Of a stretch of 14,232 nt of DNA, positions 1-6,908 are shown piece after piece. Under the pieces are notes generated by a model. That model was not told the origin of the DNA and ran no database searches. It worked only from the letters and a program-made list of their open reading frames with translations. Every line of letters starts with the position of its first letter. The stretch's first letter is position 1. The stretch comes from an uncultured beta proteobacterium (GTDB lineage Bacteria; Pseudomonadota; Gammaproteobacteria; Burkholderiales; Burkholderiaceae_C), in NCBI GenBank assembly GCA_903834645.1, contig CAILKA010000294.1, forward strand, positions 1 through 14,232. Direction: 5' to 3'. Position numbers and translations under genes: made by a program.

Positions 1-1
1 G

Positions 2-388
2 GCCCGCCATGGCTTCGTCCCAGGCGTGCTGCCGGGCCGGCTCGTCGTGCCGGCTGCCGAGGAGGGGGCGCCGCCCGGGTTGGTGCTCGGCTTCGACCCG
101 CAGGCGGCGCTGGCCGACGACCCGCAGGCTGCTGCGCTGCGTGAGGTGGTGCTGAGCCTGGACGTGCCCCAGACCGCGCGTGCGAGCGAGCCGTATCCGT
201 TGTGGTACCAAGTGGCCACGGAGCTCGCTTCCGAGCTGGAGGCTTTCCCGGTGGACGACGCGGGCCGGCCCGTTACCTTGGGCGATTTCGACGCCATCGG
301 GCGTCAGCTCGAGCAGCTGTACCGCGCGCTCGAATCGCGCGACCTGGCAGCCGGCAGTGCTGCCGCCAGGCGCCTGTTCAGCGGATGA
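2..388 (+). CDS. zipA: Cell division protein ZipA, C-terminal part (5' end outside window)
   Basis: This is the 3' end of an open frame that enters from the left edge (codons in phase from base 2), leaving 128 residues. ZipA is an inner-membrane division protein whose C-terminal globular domain binds the C-terminal tail of FtsZ and helps anchor the Z ring. The segment has the look of that domain: alternating hydrophobic strands such as VVLSLDVPQ and a terminal helix running into GSAAARRLFS, which I recall as a typical end of burkholderial ZipA proteins. The N-terminal membrane anchor and Pro/Gln-rich linker are not in the window. The stop TGA overlaps the ligA ATG by 4 bases (ATGA, 385-388), and zipA directly before ligA is the usual order in Burkholderiales. 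The assignment therefore rests on both sequence and neighbourhood. The ATG at 26 is internal, not the start. Confidence 0.82.
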   Translation, partial: ARHGFVPGVLPGRLVVPAAEEGAPPGLVLGFDPQAALADDPQAAALREVVLSLDVPQTARASEPYPLWYQVATELASELEAFPVDDAGRPVTLGDFDAIGRQLEQLYRALESRDLAAGSAAARRLFSG

Positions 389-2457
389 GCGAGCCCCCGC
401 GCGCCGACCAGAACCCCGCCGCGCGCGCGGAGCAGCTGCGCGCCTGGCTGCACCACCACGCGCACCTCTACTACGTGCTCGACCGGCCCGAGGTGCCCGA
501 CGCCGACTACGACCGGGCCTTCCAGGCACTCCAGGCGCTCGAGCGCGAGCACCCCGATCTGGTCACGCCCGATTCGCCTACTCAACGCGTGGGCGGACGT
601 GTGCTCGATGGCTTCGCGCCGGTGCGCCACGCGGTGCCGATGCTGAGCATCCGCACCGAGACCGACACCACCGAGGCAGGTGCGCTCGCCTTCGATGCCC
701 GGGTTCGACGGGAGCTGGGCCTGCCGGAGCAGGGTCTGCCCGTGGAGTACGCAGCCGAACTCAAGTTCGACGGGCTGGCCATCAGCCTGCGCTACGAGGC
801 CGGCGTGCTCGCGCAGGCCGCCACGCGCGGCGACGGCGAGACGGGCGAGGACGTGACGGCCAGCATCCGCACCATCGGCCAGATTCCCTTGCGACTGCAG
901 GGTGAGCCCGCCTCGTGGCCGGCGCTGCTGGAGGTGCGCGGCGAGGTCTACATGCGCCGTGACGACTTCGAGCGGCTCAATGCGCGCCAGCGCGAGGCGG
1001 GTGGCAAGACCTTCGTCAACCCACGCAACGCCGCTGCCGGCGCGGTCCGCCAGCTCGATCCCGCGGTCGCTGCCACACGCCCCTTGAGCTTCTACGCCTA
1101 CGGGCTCGGGCAGGTGCAGGGGCCGGAGCTCGCCGCCACCCACGCTCAGACGCTGGACACCCTGGCTGCCCTGGGCCTGCCCGTGTGCGAGGACCGCGCG
1201 GTCGTGCTCGGCGGTGCCGGCCTGGCCGAATTTCATCGCCGCATGGGCGAGCGGCGCGATGCGCTGCCCTTTGACATCGACGGTGTCGTTTACAAGGTCA
1301 ACAGCCTCGACCTGCAGCGCCAGCTCGGCTTTCTGACGCGCGAGCCGCGCTGGGCGGTGGCCCACAAGTATCCGGCGCAGGAGCAGGCCACGCGGTTGAA
1401 TGGCATCGAGGTGCAGGTGGGCCGTACCGGCAAGCTCACGCCGGTGGCCAAGCTCGAGCCTGTCTTCGTCGGCGGCACCACCGTCAGCAACGCCACGTTG
1501 CACAACCTGTTCGAGCTGCGCCGAAAGGGCGTGCGCGTGGGCGATCCCGTTGTCGTGCGGCGTGCTGGCGACGTGATTCCCGAGGTCGTCGGGCGCATGC
1601 CTGGCGAGCGCGACCGCTATGTGCCCAATTTCCGCATGCCGCGCGAATGTCCCGTGTGCCGGGCGCCGGTGGGACGCGAGAAGGGCAGCCTCGAGCACCG
1701 CTGCACGGGTGGCCTGACCTGCGCCGCGCAACGCAAGCAGGCGTTGCTGCACTTCGCGAGCCGGCGCGCGATGGATATCGAGGGCCTGGGCGACAAGCTC
1801 GTCGACCAGCTGGTCGATGCCGGCCTCGTGCGCACGCTGCCCGAGCTCTACACGCTGGGCGTGGCCAAGCTTGCCGCGCTCGAGCGCATGGCCGACAAGA
1901 GCGCGTCCAACCTGGAGCGCTCGCTGGCCGACAGCAAGCGCACGACGCTGGCTCGCTTCGTCTATGCCCTCGGAGTCCGTCACGTGGGCGAGGCCACTGC
2001 TCGTGATCTGGCGCGCCACTTCGGTTCGATCGACCGGCTCATGGCTGCCAGCGAGCCCGAGCTGCTGGAAGTGCCCGACGTCGGCCCGATCGTGGCACGC
2101 AGCATCCGGGTGTTCTTCGACCAGCCGCACCATGTGGAAGTGGTCGAGCAGCTGCGCGCGGCGGGCATTCAGTGGGACGAGCACGCGGGCGTGGCTGCCG
2201 CTGCGCCCGGGCCGCTGGCTGGCCGTACGCTGGTGCTCACCGGAACCCTCCCGTCGCTCACGCGCGATGAGGCGCGAGCCTGGATCGAGTCTGCCGGGGG
2301 CAAGGTGGCGGGCTCGGTGTCGAAGAAAACCTGGGCCGTGGTGGCGGGCGCCGAGGCGGGCTCGAAGCTCGACAAGGCGCGTGAGATCGGCGTCAGCGTG
2401 CTCGACGAAGCGCAGCTGCGCGAACTGCTCGCGCAGTGGCCTCAGCCGTCCGCCTGA
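385..2457 (+). CDS. ligA: NAD-dependent DNA ligase LigA
   Basis: A 690-residue cytoplasmic ligase that seals 3'-OH/5'-phosphate nicks during replication and repair, using NAD+ as AMP donor. Visible parts in order: the Ia domain with YY (29-30) and DADYD (39-43) that binds NMN; the adenylation domain with the KFDG motif, active-site Lys127; the motif WAVAHKYPA further on; an OB fold; a four-Cys zinc finger (Cys422, 425, 440, 446); helix-hairpin-helix repeats including VPDVGPIVARS near 563-573; and a C-terminal BRCT domain from about 610. Length and domain order are those of a complete bacterial LigA. The frame is open upstream to 202, but I chose the ATG at 385 because the upstream part reads through zipA and is not LigA-like, and the ATGA overlap fits translational coupling to zipA. 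No key residue is missing. Confidence 0.98.
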   Translation: MSEPPRADQNPAARAEQLRAWLHHHAHLYYVLDRPEVPDADYDRAFQALQALEREHPDLVTPDSPTQRVGGRVLDGFAPVRHAVPMLSIRTETDTTEAGALAFDARVRRELGLPEQGLPVEYAAELKFDGLAISLRYEAGVLAQAATRGDGETGEDVTASIRTIGQIPLRLQGEPASWPALLEVRGEVYMRRDDFERLNARQREAGGKTFVNPRNAAAGAVRQLDPAVAATRPLSFYAYGLGQVQGPELAATHAQTLDTLAALGLPVCEDRAVVLGGAGLAEFHRRMGERRDALPFDIDGVVYKVNSLDLQRQLGFLTREPRWAVAHKYPAQEQATRLNGIEVQVGRTGKLTPVAKLEPVFVGGTTVSNATLHNLFELRRKGVRVGDPVVVRRAGDVIPEVVGRMPGERDRYVPNFRMPRECPVCRAPVGREKGSLEHRCTGGLTCAAQRKQALLHFASRRAMDIEGLGDKLVDQLVDAGLVRTLPELYTLGVAKLAALERMADKSASNLERSLADSKRTTLARFVYALGVRHVGEATARDLARHFGSIDRLMAASEPELLEVPDVGPIVARSIRVFFDQPHHVEVVEQLRAAGIQWDEHAGVAAAAPGPLAGRTLVLTGTLPSLTRDEARAWIESAGGKVAGSVSKKTWAVVAGAEAGSKLDKAREIGVSVLDEAQLRELLAQWPQPSA

Positions 2458-2465
2458 ACGGCGCG

Positions 2466-2483
2466 GGCGGATCCGCATCCGCC
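2466..2483 (+). terminator. Possible hairpin after ligA, no U-tract
   Basis: Perfect 7-bp inverted repeat GGCGGAT (2466-2472) / ATCCGCC (2477-2483) with a 4-base loop, 9 bases after the ligA stop. No run of T follows, so it is not a classical intrinsic terminator. It could be an RNA 3'-end stabiliser or chance in GC-rich DNA. Confidence 0.35.
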
Positions 2484-2522
2484 TGAATCCAGGGCCTGTC
2501 GGCGCGCCGGGGCGGTCGCGCG

Positions 2523-2551
2523 TTGAAGGAAGGGAGCGACGGCCGTGTACT
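2523..2551 (+). promoter_or_regulatory. Candidate sigma70-type promoter for the FecR-domain gene
   Basis: TTGAAG (2523-2528) and TGTACT (2546-2551) are separated by exactly 17 bases and lie about 40 bases before the chosen ATG at 2592. Each hexamer matches consensus at four of six positions. The location between ligA and a functionally unrelated gene is sensible, but matches of this quality also arise by chance. Confidence 0.4.
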
Positions 2552-2591
2552 GACCGTCCCGAATGCGGCCCGCTGGGCTGCGGAGGCTCGC

Positions 2592-4268
2592 ATGCGCCAC
2601 GTTTCGCCCCCTTGCCCGACTCGCCCGACTCGCCCGACTCGCCCGACTCGCCCGGCACGGCCGGGAGTCCGATCGGGAGTGAGCCTTGCATCGGCGCTGG
2701 CCCTGCTCGCACTTGCCGCGCCTGGTGCCTGGGCTGCGCCTACTGCGTGGCCCGTGGTGCCAGGCCCGGGCGCAGCGATCGAGCCCGCCGCGCTGCCTGA
2801 CAGTGAGCCGCCTGGGCCGCCCTCAGGCATCGCCATGCACGCGACAGCTCCGGCGATGCCTGGCCGCGCCGGCCGCCTGGTCGACTTCCAGGGTACGGTC
2901 TGGCTCTTCGATGTCGCCCAAGGGCGTTGGGAGGAGGGGCTGCGCAACCGGGCACTGACCGGAGGCGACCGGCTGTCCACCGGCCCGGACGGCCGGGCCG
3001 AGGTTCGCATCGGCTCCACGGAGCTGCGCCTGGGCCCGCGCACCGAGCTTGAATTCGTCGACATCGGGGAAGACCGGCTGGTGTGGCGGCTGGCCATGGG
3101 CAGCCTGGCCTGGCGTGTGCGGCGTCACGAGATCGCCCGAGAAACCGAATTGCGCGCTGCCAGCGTGCGCGTGCGCGCAGAAGGCCCGGGGCACTACCGC
3201 CTCGATGTCGGCGATGACGTGGTCTGGGCAAGCGCCTGGCGCGGCAGCCTGCGCGTGGACAGCGGCGACCAACTCGTGAGGGTCGGGCCGGGCCGGCGCG
3301 CGGAGTTCATGCGACCCGGGTCTGGCCCGGGCACTGCGGTGACCTGGTCCGTTCCCGAACGCGATGCCTTCTCGGACTGGGTCGCGCGAGACGAATGGCG
3401 CGACGATGAGCTGGCGGCCGCCCGTGCGGGTTACGTGTCCCCGGAGATGACGGGCGCGGAGGACCTCGACCGGCATGGCCGTTGGGAGCGCCATCCCGAG
3501 TACGGCGTGGTCTGGACGCCACTCGTCGTCGCGGCCGGCTGGGAGCCGTTTCGCCACGGTCGCTGGGTCTGGCACGCACGCTGGGGCTGGACCTGGGTCG
3601 ACGCCGCGCCCTGGGGCTTTGCGCCCTTCCATTACGGGCGCTGGGCGCGGTGGGGCGGGCGCTGGTGCTGGGTCCCCGGCCCCTACCTCGCGCGGCCTGT
3701 TTTCTCGCCTGCGCTCGTGGCCTGGTTCGGCCCTTCCGGGCCGGGGGTGTCGGTGGGCGTGACACTGCATGGACGCCACTGGGCTCCGCTGCCTCCCCGA
3801 CATGCGCATCCGCCCCCGCCGCGCCAGGACGCACCGGATCCCCGCAGGCGCTGGCCCGATCCCCATGGGCGCGCGCCGGGGCCCGAGGAACGCCCGCACC
3901 CCGTGCGGCCGCCGAGATCGGCCTATCCGATCGAGCCGATGCAGTCGGCGCAGCCCCCTCGTGCCGTTCAGCCACCTCAGGCTGCTCCCCCCGTGCAGCC
4001 GCCTGCGACGCGAGAGGCCCCGCAAGCGTCGTCTCCTGTGCGCCCGGCCCCTGCCGAGTTGGCCGAGCGTCCGCGGCGCTTCGAGCCCGGGGAGCGGGCT
4101 CCCCGCGCGGGGTCGGGGGAGGGCGGCGAGCGTTTGCGTCCGGGCGAGCGGGCGAACCGCGAGGAGCGCCAGGAGTCCGCAGCGGCTGCGCCAGCGCCTG
4201 CACCGGGGCGCGCGCGCGTGCCAGAGTCCATGCGAGACCGCCCGCGCGAGCGACAGCAGACCCTCTGA
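2592..4268 (+). CDS. Exported FecR-domain / DUF6600-type protein with Pro/Arg-rich tail
   Basis: A 558-residue protein of unknown function. Start: ATG 2592 preceded by GGAGG (2582-2586) at a 5-base spacing; the frame opens at a TTG at 2523, which has no comparable site. Visible parts: a basic, repetitive n-region (four PTR units, residues 9-20, then PAR); a hydrophobic core about 30-47 with a likely cleavage after AWA (46-48); a FecR-like beta domain about 97-240, beginning FQGTVWLFD; a Trp/Gly/Tyr-rich module about 280-362 with repeats such as GRWERHPEYG, GRWVWHARWGWTWVD and GRWARWGGRWCWVPG, which resembles DUF6600; and a tail from about 400 dominated by Pro, Arg, Ala and Glu, probably disordered. 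FecR-like domains occur in the FecR anti-sigma regulator and in many periplasmic or surface proteins. No anti-sigma domain, sigma factor or TonB receptor gene is present here, so iron signalling should not be assumed. It probably acts in the periplasm or at the envelope. Confidence 0.85.
   Translation: MRHVSPPCPTRPTRPTRPTRPARPGVRSGVSLASALALLALAAPGAWAAPTAWPVVPGPGAAIEPAALPDSEPPGPPSGIAMHATAPAMPGRAGRLVDFQGTVWLFDVAQGRWEEGLRNRALTGGDRLSTGPDGRAEVRIGSTELRLGPRTELEFVDIGEDRLVWRLAMGSLAWRVRRHEIARETELRAASVRVRAEGPGHYRLDVGDDVVWASAWRGSLRVDSGDQLVRVGPGRRAEFMRPGSGPGTAVTWSVPERDAFSDWVARDEWRDDELAAARAGYVSPEMTGAEDLDRHGRWERHPEYGVVWTPLVVAAGWEPFRHGRWVWHARWGWTWVDAAPWGFAPFHYGRWARWGGRWCWVPGPYLARPVFSPALVAWFGPSGPGVSVGVTLHGRHWAPLPPRHAHPPPPRQDAPDPRRRWPDPHGRAPGPEERPHPVRPPRSAYPIEPMQSAQPPRAVQPPQAAPPVQPPATREAPQASSPVRPAPAELAERPRRFEPGERAPRAGSGEGGERLRPGERANREERQESAAAAPAPAPGRARVPESMRDRPRERQQTL
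2614..2649 (+). repeat. 9-bp tandem repeat, four exact copies, in the signal-peptide coding region
   Basis: GCCCGACTC is repeated four times head to tail (2614-2622, 2623-2631, 2632-2640, 2641-2649), followed by a partial copy GCCCG. The unit is a multiple of three, so copy-number change would add or remove PTR triplets in the n-region of the FecR-domain protein without a frameshift. Confidence 0.95.
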
Positions 4269-4342
4269 GGCCTGGACGGCCTCCGTACGTGGAATGGTCC
4301 CGCGTGGCCTGCGCTGGCCTGGCAGGGCCCAGGCGCTAGCGC
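4267..4342. terminator. Convergent intergenic region with short inverted repeats
   Basis: Between the ends of the FecR-domain gene and the arylesterase gene lie GAGGCC/GGCCTC (4267-4272 and 4278-4283, 5-base loop, starting inside the first gene's stop codon), GCCTGG/CCAGGC (4317-4322 and 4329-4334, 6-base loop) and the 10-bp palindrome GCGCTAGCGC (4333-4342), which contains the arylesterase stop. None is followed by a U-tract on either strand. They may end transcription from both sides, but this is weak evidence. Confidence 0.3.
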
Positions 4343-5025
4343 AGCAGCGCGCGCAGCGCCGGCCAGACGTTGTCCAGCATTTTCGGCTGCGCTGCCTCGC
4401 TCGGGTGGATCCGGTCGGCCTGGAAGAGAGCCGTGGGATCAGCGGCGTCGGCCACTCCGCGTAGGAAGAAGGGCACGAGCGCAGCCTGGTGCGCCTTCGC
4501 AACCTCTGCGTACAGACCCATGAAGCTCTCCGCGTAGGCGCGCCCGTAATTGGGTGGCATCTGCATGCCCAGCACCAGCGCACGCGCGCCGGAGGCCTGG
4601 CCTCGCCGCACCATCTCCGAAAGGTTGTCGCGCGTCATCGACAACGGCAGGCCCCGCAGCGCGTCGTTGCCGCCGAGCTCCACCACGAGCACCCTGGGCC
4701 GGTGTTGGTCAAGCAGGGCGGGCAGCCGCGAGCGCCCGCCCGAGCTTGTCTCGCCGCTGATGCTGGCATTGACCACGCGCCAGCTCAAGCGCTCGCGTTG
4801 CAGGCGCTGCTCGAGCAGCGCAACCCACCCGCGGCCGCGCGGCAGCCCGTACTCGGCCGAGAGGCTGTCGCCCAGGATGAGGATGACGGGATCCGGGGAG
4901 CTGGAAGGCCCCTGTGCGTGAGCGGACGTGGACGCTGCGCAGCCCAGTGCCAGCAGCGCGGCGCTACAGTGCAGGCCCCACCCGCGCCGAGACAATTCGC
5001 GCCGCTTCGTGCGCACCCCCTCCAT
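4336..5025 (-). CDS. tesA: Exported GDSL/SGNH hydrolase, arylesterase or TesA-type thioesterase
   Basis: A 229-residue SGNH-family hydrolase, predicted to be periplasmic, that cleaves aryl/acyl esters or acyl thioesters. All four SGNH blocks are visible: GDSLS with nucleophile Ser54, Gly91 in SISGE, Asn120 in GGND, and DRIHP with Asp204 and His207 completing the triad. A signal peptide is likely: basic MEGVRTKRRELSRR, hydrophobic SAALLALG, cleavage after AHA (35-37). Length matches E. coli TesA-type enzymes (about 208 residues). The start is ATG 5025; another in-frame ATG at 5043 would add six residues, and neither has a strong ribosome binding site. The frame is open further to 5217, but that part runs antisense through the ABC ATPase gene. 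The divergent pairing with a YbbA-type ATPase is the same as for tesA/ybbA in enterobacteria. Substrate cannot be told from sequence. Confidence 0.9.
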   Translation of the reverse strand: MEGVRTKRRELSRRGWGLHCSAALLALGCAASTSAHAQGPSSSPDPVILILGDSLSAEYGLPRGRGWVALLEQRLQRERLSWRVVNASISGETSSGGRSRLPALLDQHRPRVLVVELGGNDALRGLPLSMTRDNLSEMVRRGQASGARALVLGMQMPPNYGRAYAESFMGLYAEVAKAHQAALVPFFLRGVADAADPTALFQADRIHPSEAAQPKMLDNVWPALRALLR

Positions 5026-5701
5026 GTCAGCTGAAACCCCCATTGTCGAAGTCCGGCACGTCAGCAAGGAAGTGGTCGACTCCACCGGCACCTTGCGCAT
5101 TCTCCACGACATCGACTTCACCCTCGCGGCACGGGAGTCGGCAGCCATCGTCGGCGCCTCCGGCTCGGGCAAGAGCACGCTGCTGTCGATCATCGCGGGC
5201 CTGGACACTCCCTCCACCGGAACCGTGCTGATCGGGGGAGTCGACCTTTACGCACGCGATGAGGATGCCCGCGCGGCCCTGCGGGCCCAGCGCCTGGGCT
5301 TCGTTTTCCAGAGCTTCCAGCTCCTGGGCAACCTCACGGCACTGGAAAACGTGATGTTGCCCTTGGAGCTGCTGGGCCGCGCCGACGCACGCACGCAGGC
5401 CCGCGAGATGCTGGAACGCGTCGGTCTCGGAGAGCGGCTGCGCCACTACCCGAAGGTGCTCTCGGGAGGCGAGCAGCAGCGTGTCGCGCTTGCTCGCGCC
5501 TTCGTCGTGCGGCCAGCCGTGCTGCTGGCCGACGAGCCCACCGGCAGCCTGGACTTCGCCACCGGCGAAAAGGTGATGGCGCTCATGTTCGAGCTCAACC
5601 GGGAGGCCGGCACGACACTCGTGCTCGTCACGCACGACCGCTCCATCGCCGCACGCTGCGATCGCCAGCTGCGCATCGAGGCCGGCCGCCTGCTGCCCTG
5701 A
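5024..5701 (+). CDS. YbbA/LolD-type ABC transporter ATP-binding protein
   Basis: A 225-residue stand-alone nucleotide-binding subunit. Walker A GASGSGKST begins at residue 44 (Lys50), the Q-loop is Gln96 in VFQSFQLL, the signature LSGGE is 146-150, Walker B is VLLADE (166-171) with catalytic Glu171, and the H-loop is His204. FQSFQLLGNLTALENVMLPLEL is cut by no gap and is typical of the MacB/LolD/YbbA branch, whose ATPases drive mechanotransmission-type permeases that act on lipoproteins or other envelope substrates. The start is ATG 5024, where sequence similar to the family begins; it lacks a clear ribosome binding site and overlaps the divergent arylesterase ATG. In enterobacteria ybbA is followed by the permease gene ybbP; here the next gene is convergent, so no permease partner lies nearby. 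All catalytic motifs are intact, so it is probably active with a partner encoded elsewhere. Confidence 0.92.
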   Translation: MSAETPIVEVRHVSKEVVDSTGTLRILHDIDFTLAARESAAIVGASGSGKSTLLSIIAGLDTPSTGTVLIGGVDLYARDEDARAALRAQRLGFVFQSFQLLGNLTALENVMLPLELLGRADARTQAREMLERVGLGERLRHYPKVLSGGEQQRVALARAFVVRPAVLLADEPTGSLDFATGEKVMALMFELNREAGTTLVLVTHDRSIAARCDRQLRIEAGRLLP

Positions 5702-5703
5702 GG

Positions 5704-5721
5704 CAGCCCGCCACCGGGCTG
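5704..5721. terminator. Hairpin between convergent genes, possible bidirectional terminator
   Basis: Perfect 7-bp inverted repeat CAGCCCG (5704-5710) / CGGGCTG (5715-5721) with a 4-base loop, filling most of the 22-base gap between two convergent stop codons. No U-tract follows on either strand. Position argues for a role in ending both transcripts. Confidence 0.5.
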
Positions 5722-5723
5722 GC

Positions 5724-6539
5724 TCAGTTGGTGGAGAACTTGTAGTCGGTCTTGGCCGACTTGCGCAGGTCTTCCTGGAACTTCTGCATCTTCTGCTGTT
5801 CCAGCCGCTGCTTCACCTGGTCCTTGACCTCGTCGAAGCCCGGGAAAGGCGCCTGGCGCGTGTCGTCCAGCCGGATCACGTGAAAGCCGAACTGCGTCTT
5901 GATGGGCGCCTCGGTCATCTCGCCCTTCTTGAGCTTCTTCAGGGCTTCGCTGAACTCGGGCACGTACGCGTCAGGCTTGGCGAAATCAAGGTCGCCGCCG
6001 CGCTCGGCCGAGCCGGGGTCCTTCGAGCTCTTCTTGGCCAGCTCCTCGAACTTGGCGCCACCCTTGATTTGCGTGATCAGCGCCTTGGCCTCAGCCTCGC
6101 TCTCCACCAGGATATGGCTGGCGCGCAGTTCGGTGCCGGAGTTGCCGGACTTCACCTTGTCGTACTCGGCCTTGGCCTCGGCGTCCGTGACCGGGTTCTT
6201 CTTGCGGTAGTCCTCGAAGAGGTCGCGGATCAGGATCGACTGGCGCGCGAGCTCCATCTGCGAGCGGTAATCGGCCGTGGCAGCCAGGCCGCGCTTCTCG
6301 GCTTCCTGCACGAAGATCTCTCGAAGCACCACCTCGTCGCGGGCACGCACTTCCAGGTCAGGCGGCACTTGCTGACCACCGCGGGCCACCTGCTTCATCA
6401 GCAGGTCCACGCGTGCCTTGGGCACGGGCTTGCCGTTGACGGTGGTCACGTTCTGGGCCTGGGCAGCCAGGGGCAGCGCCAGGGCAGCAGCGGCCACGGC
6501 GATCACGATCGTGCGCATTCCGGGGAGGGAAGACTTCAT
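5724..6539 (-). CDS. Periplasmic parvulin-type peptidyl-prolyl cis-trans isomerase
   Basis: A 271-residue exported foldase of the SurA/PrsA/PpiC type that isomerises X-Pro bonds in envelope proteins. A signal peptide covers residues 1-28 (hydrophobic IVIAVAAAALALPL, cleavage after AQA). An N-terminal helical SurA_N-like region (about 30-125) precedes one rotamase domain at about 137-227: LRASHILVE, the helix KFEELAKKSSKDPGSAERGG (163-182), and FGFHVIRLDD at the end. A Lys/Gln-rich helix follows. One parvulin domain and this length distinguish it from two-domain SurA. ATG 6539 was chosen because it gives a normal signal peptide; ATG 6518 would give a shorter one, and neither has a good Shine-Dalgarno match. 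It lies 57 bases downstream of bolA on the same strand and is probably the last gene of an msrB-bolA-PPIase transcript. Confidence 0.93.
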   Translation of the reverse strand: MKSSLPGMRTIVIAVAAAALALPLAAQAQNVTTVNGKPVPKARVDLLMKQVARGGQQVPPDLEVRARDEVVLREIFVQEAEKRGLAATADYRSQMELARQSILIRDLFEDYRKKNPVTDAEAKAEYDKVKSGNSGTELRASHILVESEAEAKALITQIKGGAKFEELAKKSSKDPGSAERGGDLDFAKPDAYVPEFSEALKKLKKGEMTEAPIKTQFGFHVIRLDDTRQAPFPGFDEVKDQVKQRLEQQKMQKFQEDLRKSAKTDYKFSTN

Positions 6540-6596
6540 GGGGGGAGACTCTTGCGGGCAGGGCCGGCGGGTGCAGCCGGTGGAAGGGAGGAGCAA

Positions 6597-6908
6597 TCAG
6601 GGCTCGTCGGGGGCGCGCGCATCGATGGCAAGCGCGTGGATGCCACCGGTCATGAGCGGAGCCAAGGCATCATAAACCAGCCGGTGGCGGGCCACCCGCG
6701 CCAACCCCCGGAAGCGAGCGGCGCGCAGGCGCACGGTGTAATGGCCACCCTCGCGTGCGCCGGCATGCCCGGCGTGCAGGGCGCTGTCGTCCTGCACGTC
6801 GATCTCCAGCGGGGCCAGCGCCTGGCGCAGACGCGCCTCGATCTCTGGCACGCTTGCCCGCAGGGCGCCGGGCGCCCGCGCCGCTGGCCCGCCGGACCCG
6901 GTACTCAT
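6597..6908 (-). CDS. bolA: BolA family protein
   Basis: A 103-residue cytoplasmic protein with a BolA fold. BolA-type proteins pair with monothiol glutaredoxins to bind or transfer [2Fe-2S] clusters, and E. coli BolA also acts as a stress-linked regulator of shape and envelope genes. Seen here: the N-terminal helix IEARLRQALAP; the segment DDSALHAGHAG with His45 and His48; GGHYTVRL; the helix RVARHRLVYDAL with His75; and the final strand GIHALAIDA with His91. The central and C-terminal His residues are the usual candidate cluster ligands in the family. The first 18 residues are low-complexity Gly/Ala/Pro. Its ATG (6908-6906) overlaps the msrB stop in an ATGA, implying translational coupling. 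Whether it is the BolA or the YrbA/IbaG branch cannot be settled by eye. Confidence 0.93.
   Translation of the reverse strand: MSTGSGGPAARAPGALRASVPEIEARLRQALAPLEIDVQDDSALHAGHAGAREGGHYTVRLRAARFRGLARVARHRLVYDALAPLMTGGIHALAIDARAPDEP

Noticed and set aside
367..376. 10-bp palindrome CAGGCGCCTG just before ligA
   Set aside because: It encodes the conserved ARRLFS end of ZipA; palindromes of this size are expected in such GC-rich DNA.
202..384. Upstream extension of the ligA frame to ATG 202
   Set aside because: It reads zipA in another frame, has no LigA-like residues, and the ATGA overlap at 385 gives a standard LigA N-terminus.
2611..2655. Tandem repeat as a CRISPR or mobile-element end
   Set aside because: The unit is 9 bp with no spacers, is in frame inside a gene, and no cas or transposase gene is near.
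304..2712. 802-codon open frame on the minus strand opposite ligA
   Set aside because: Its phase mirrors the strong GC3 codon bias of ligA; the translation is low in recognisable motifs and rich in Arg/Ala/His/Gly. Similar long antisense frames lie opposite the FecR-domain, acyl-CoA synthetase, binding-protein and LivG-type genes, which shows that it is a composition effect.
4928..5023. Upstream extension of the YbbA-type ATPase to ATG 4928
   Set aside because: It would overlap about 100 bases of the arylesterase signal-peptide region and encodes a Ser/Arg-rich stretch not seen in such ATPases.
6540..6596. Weak GC-rich inverted repeats between bolA and the PPIase gene
   Set aside because: Stems of only about 5 bp with no conserved pattern or U-tract; nothing supportable in this 57-base gap.
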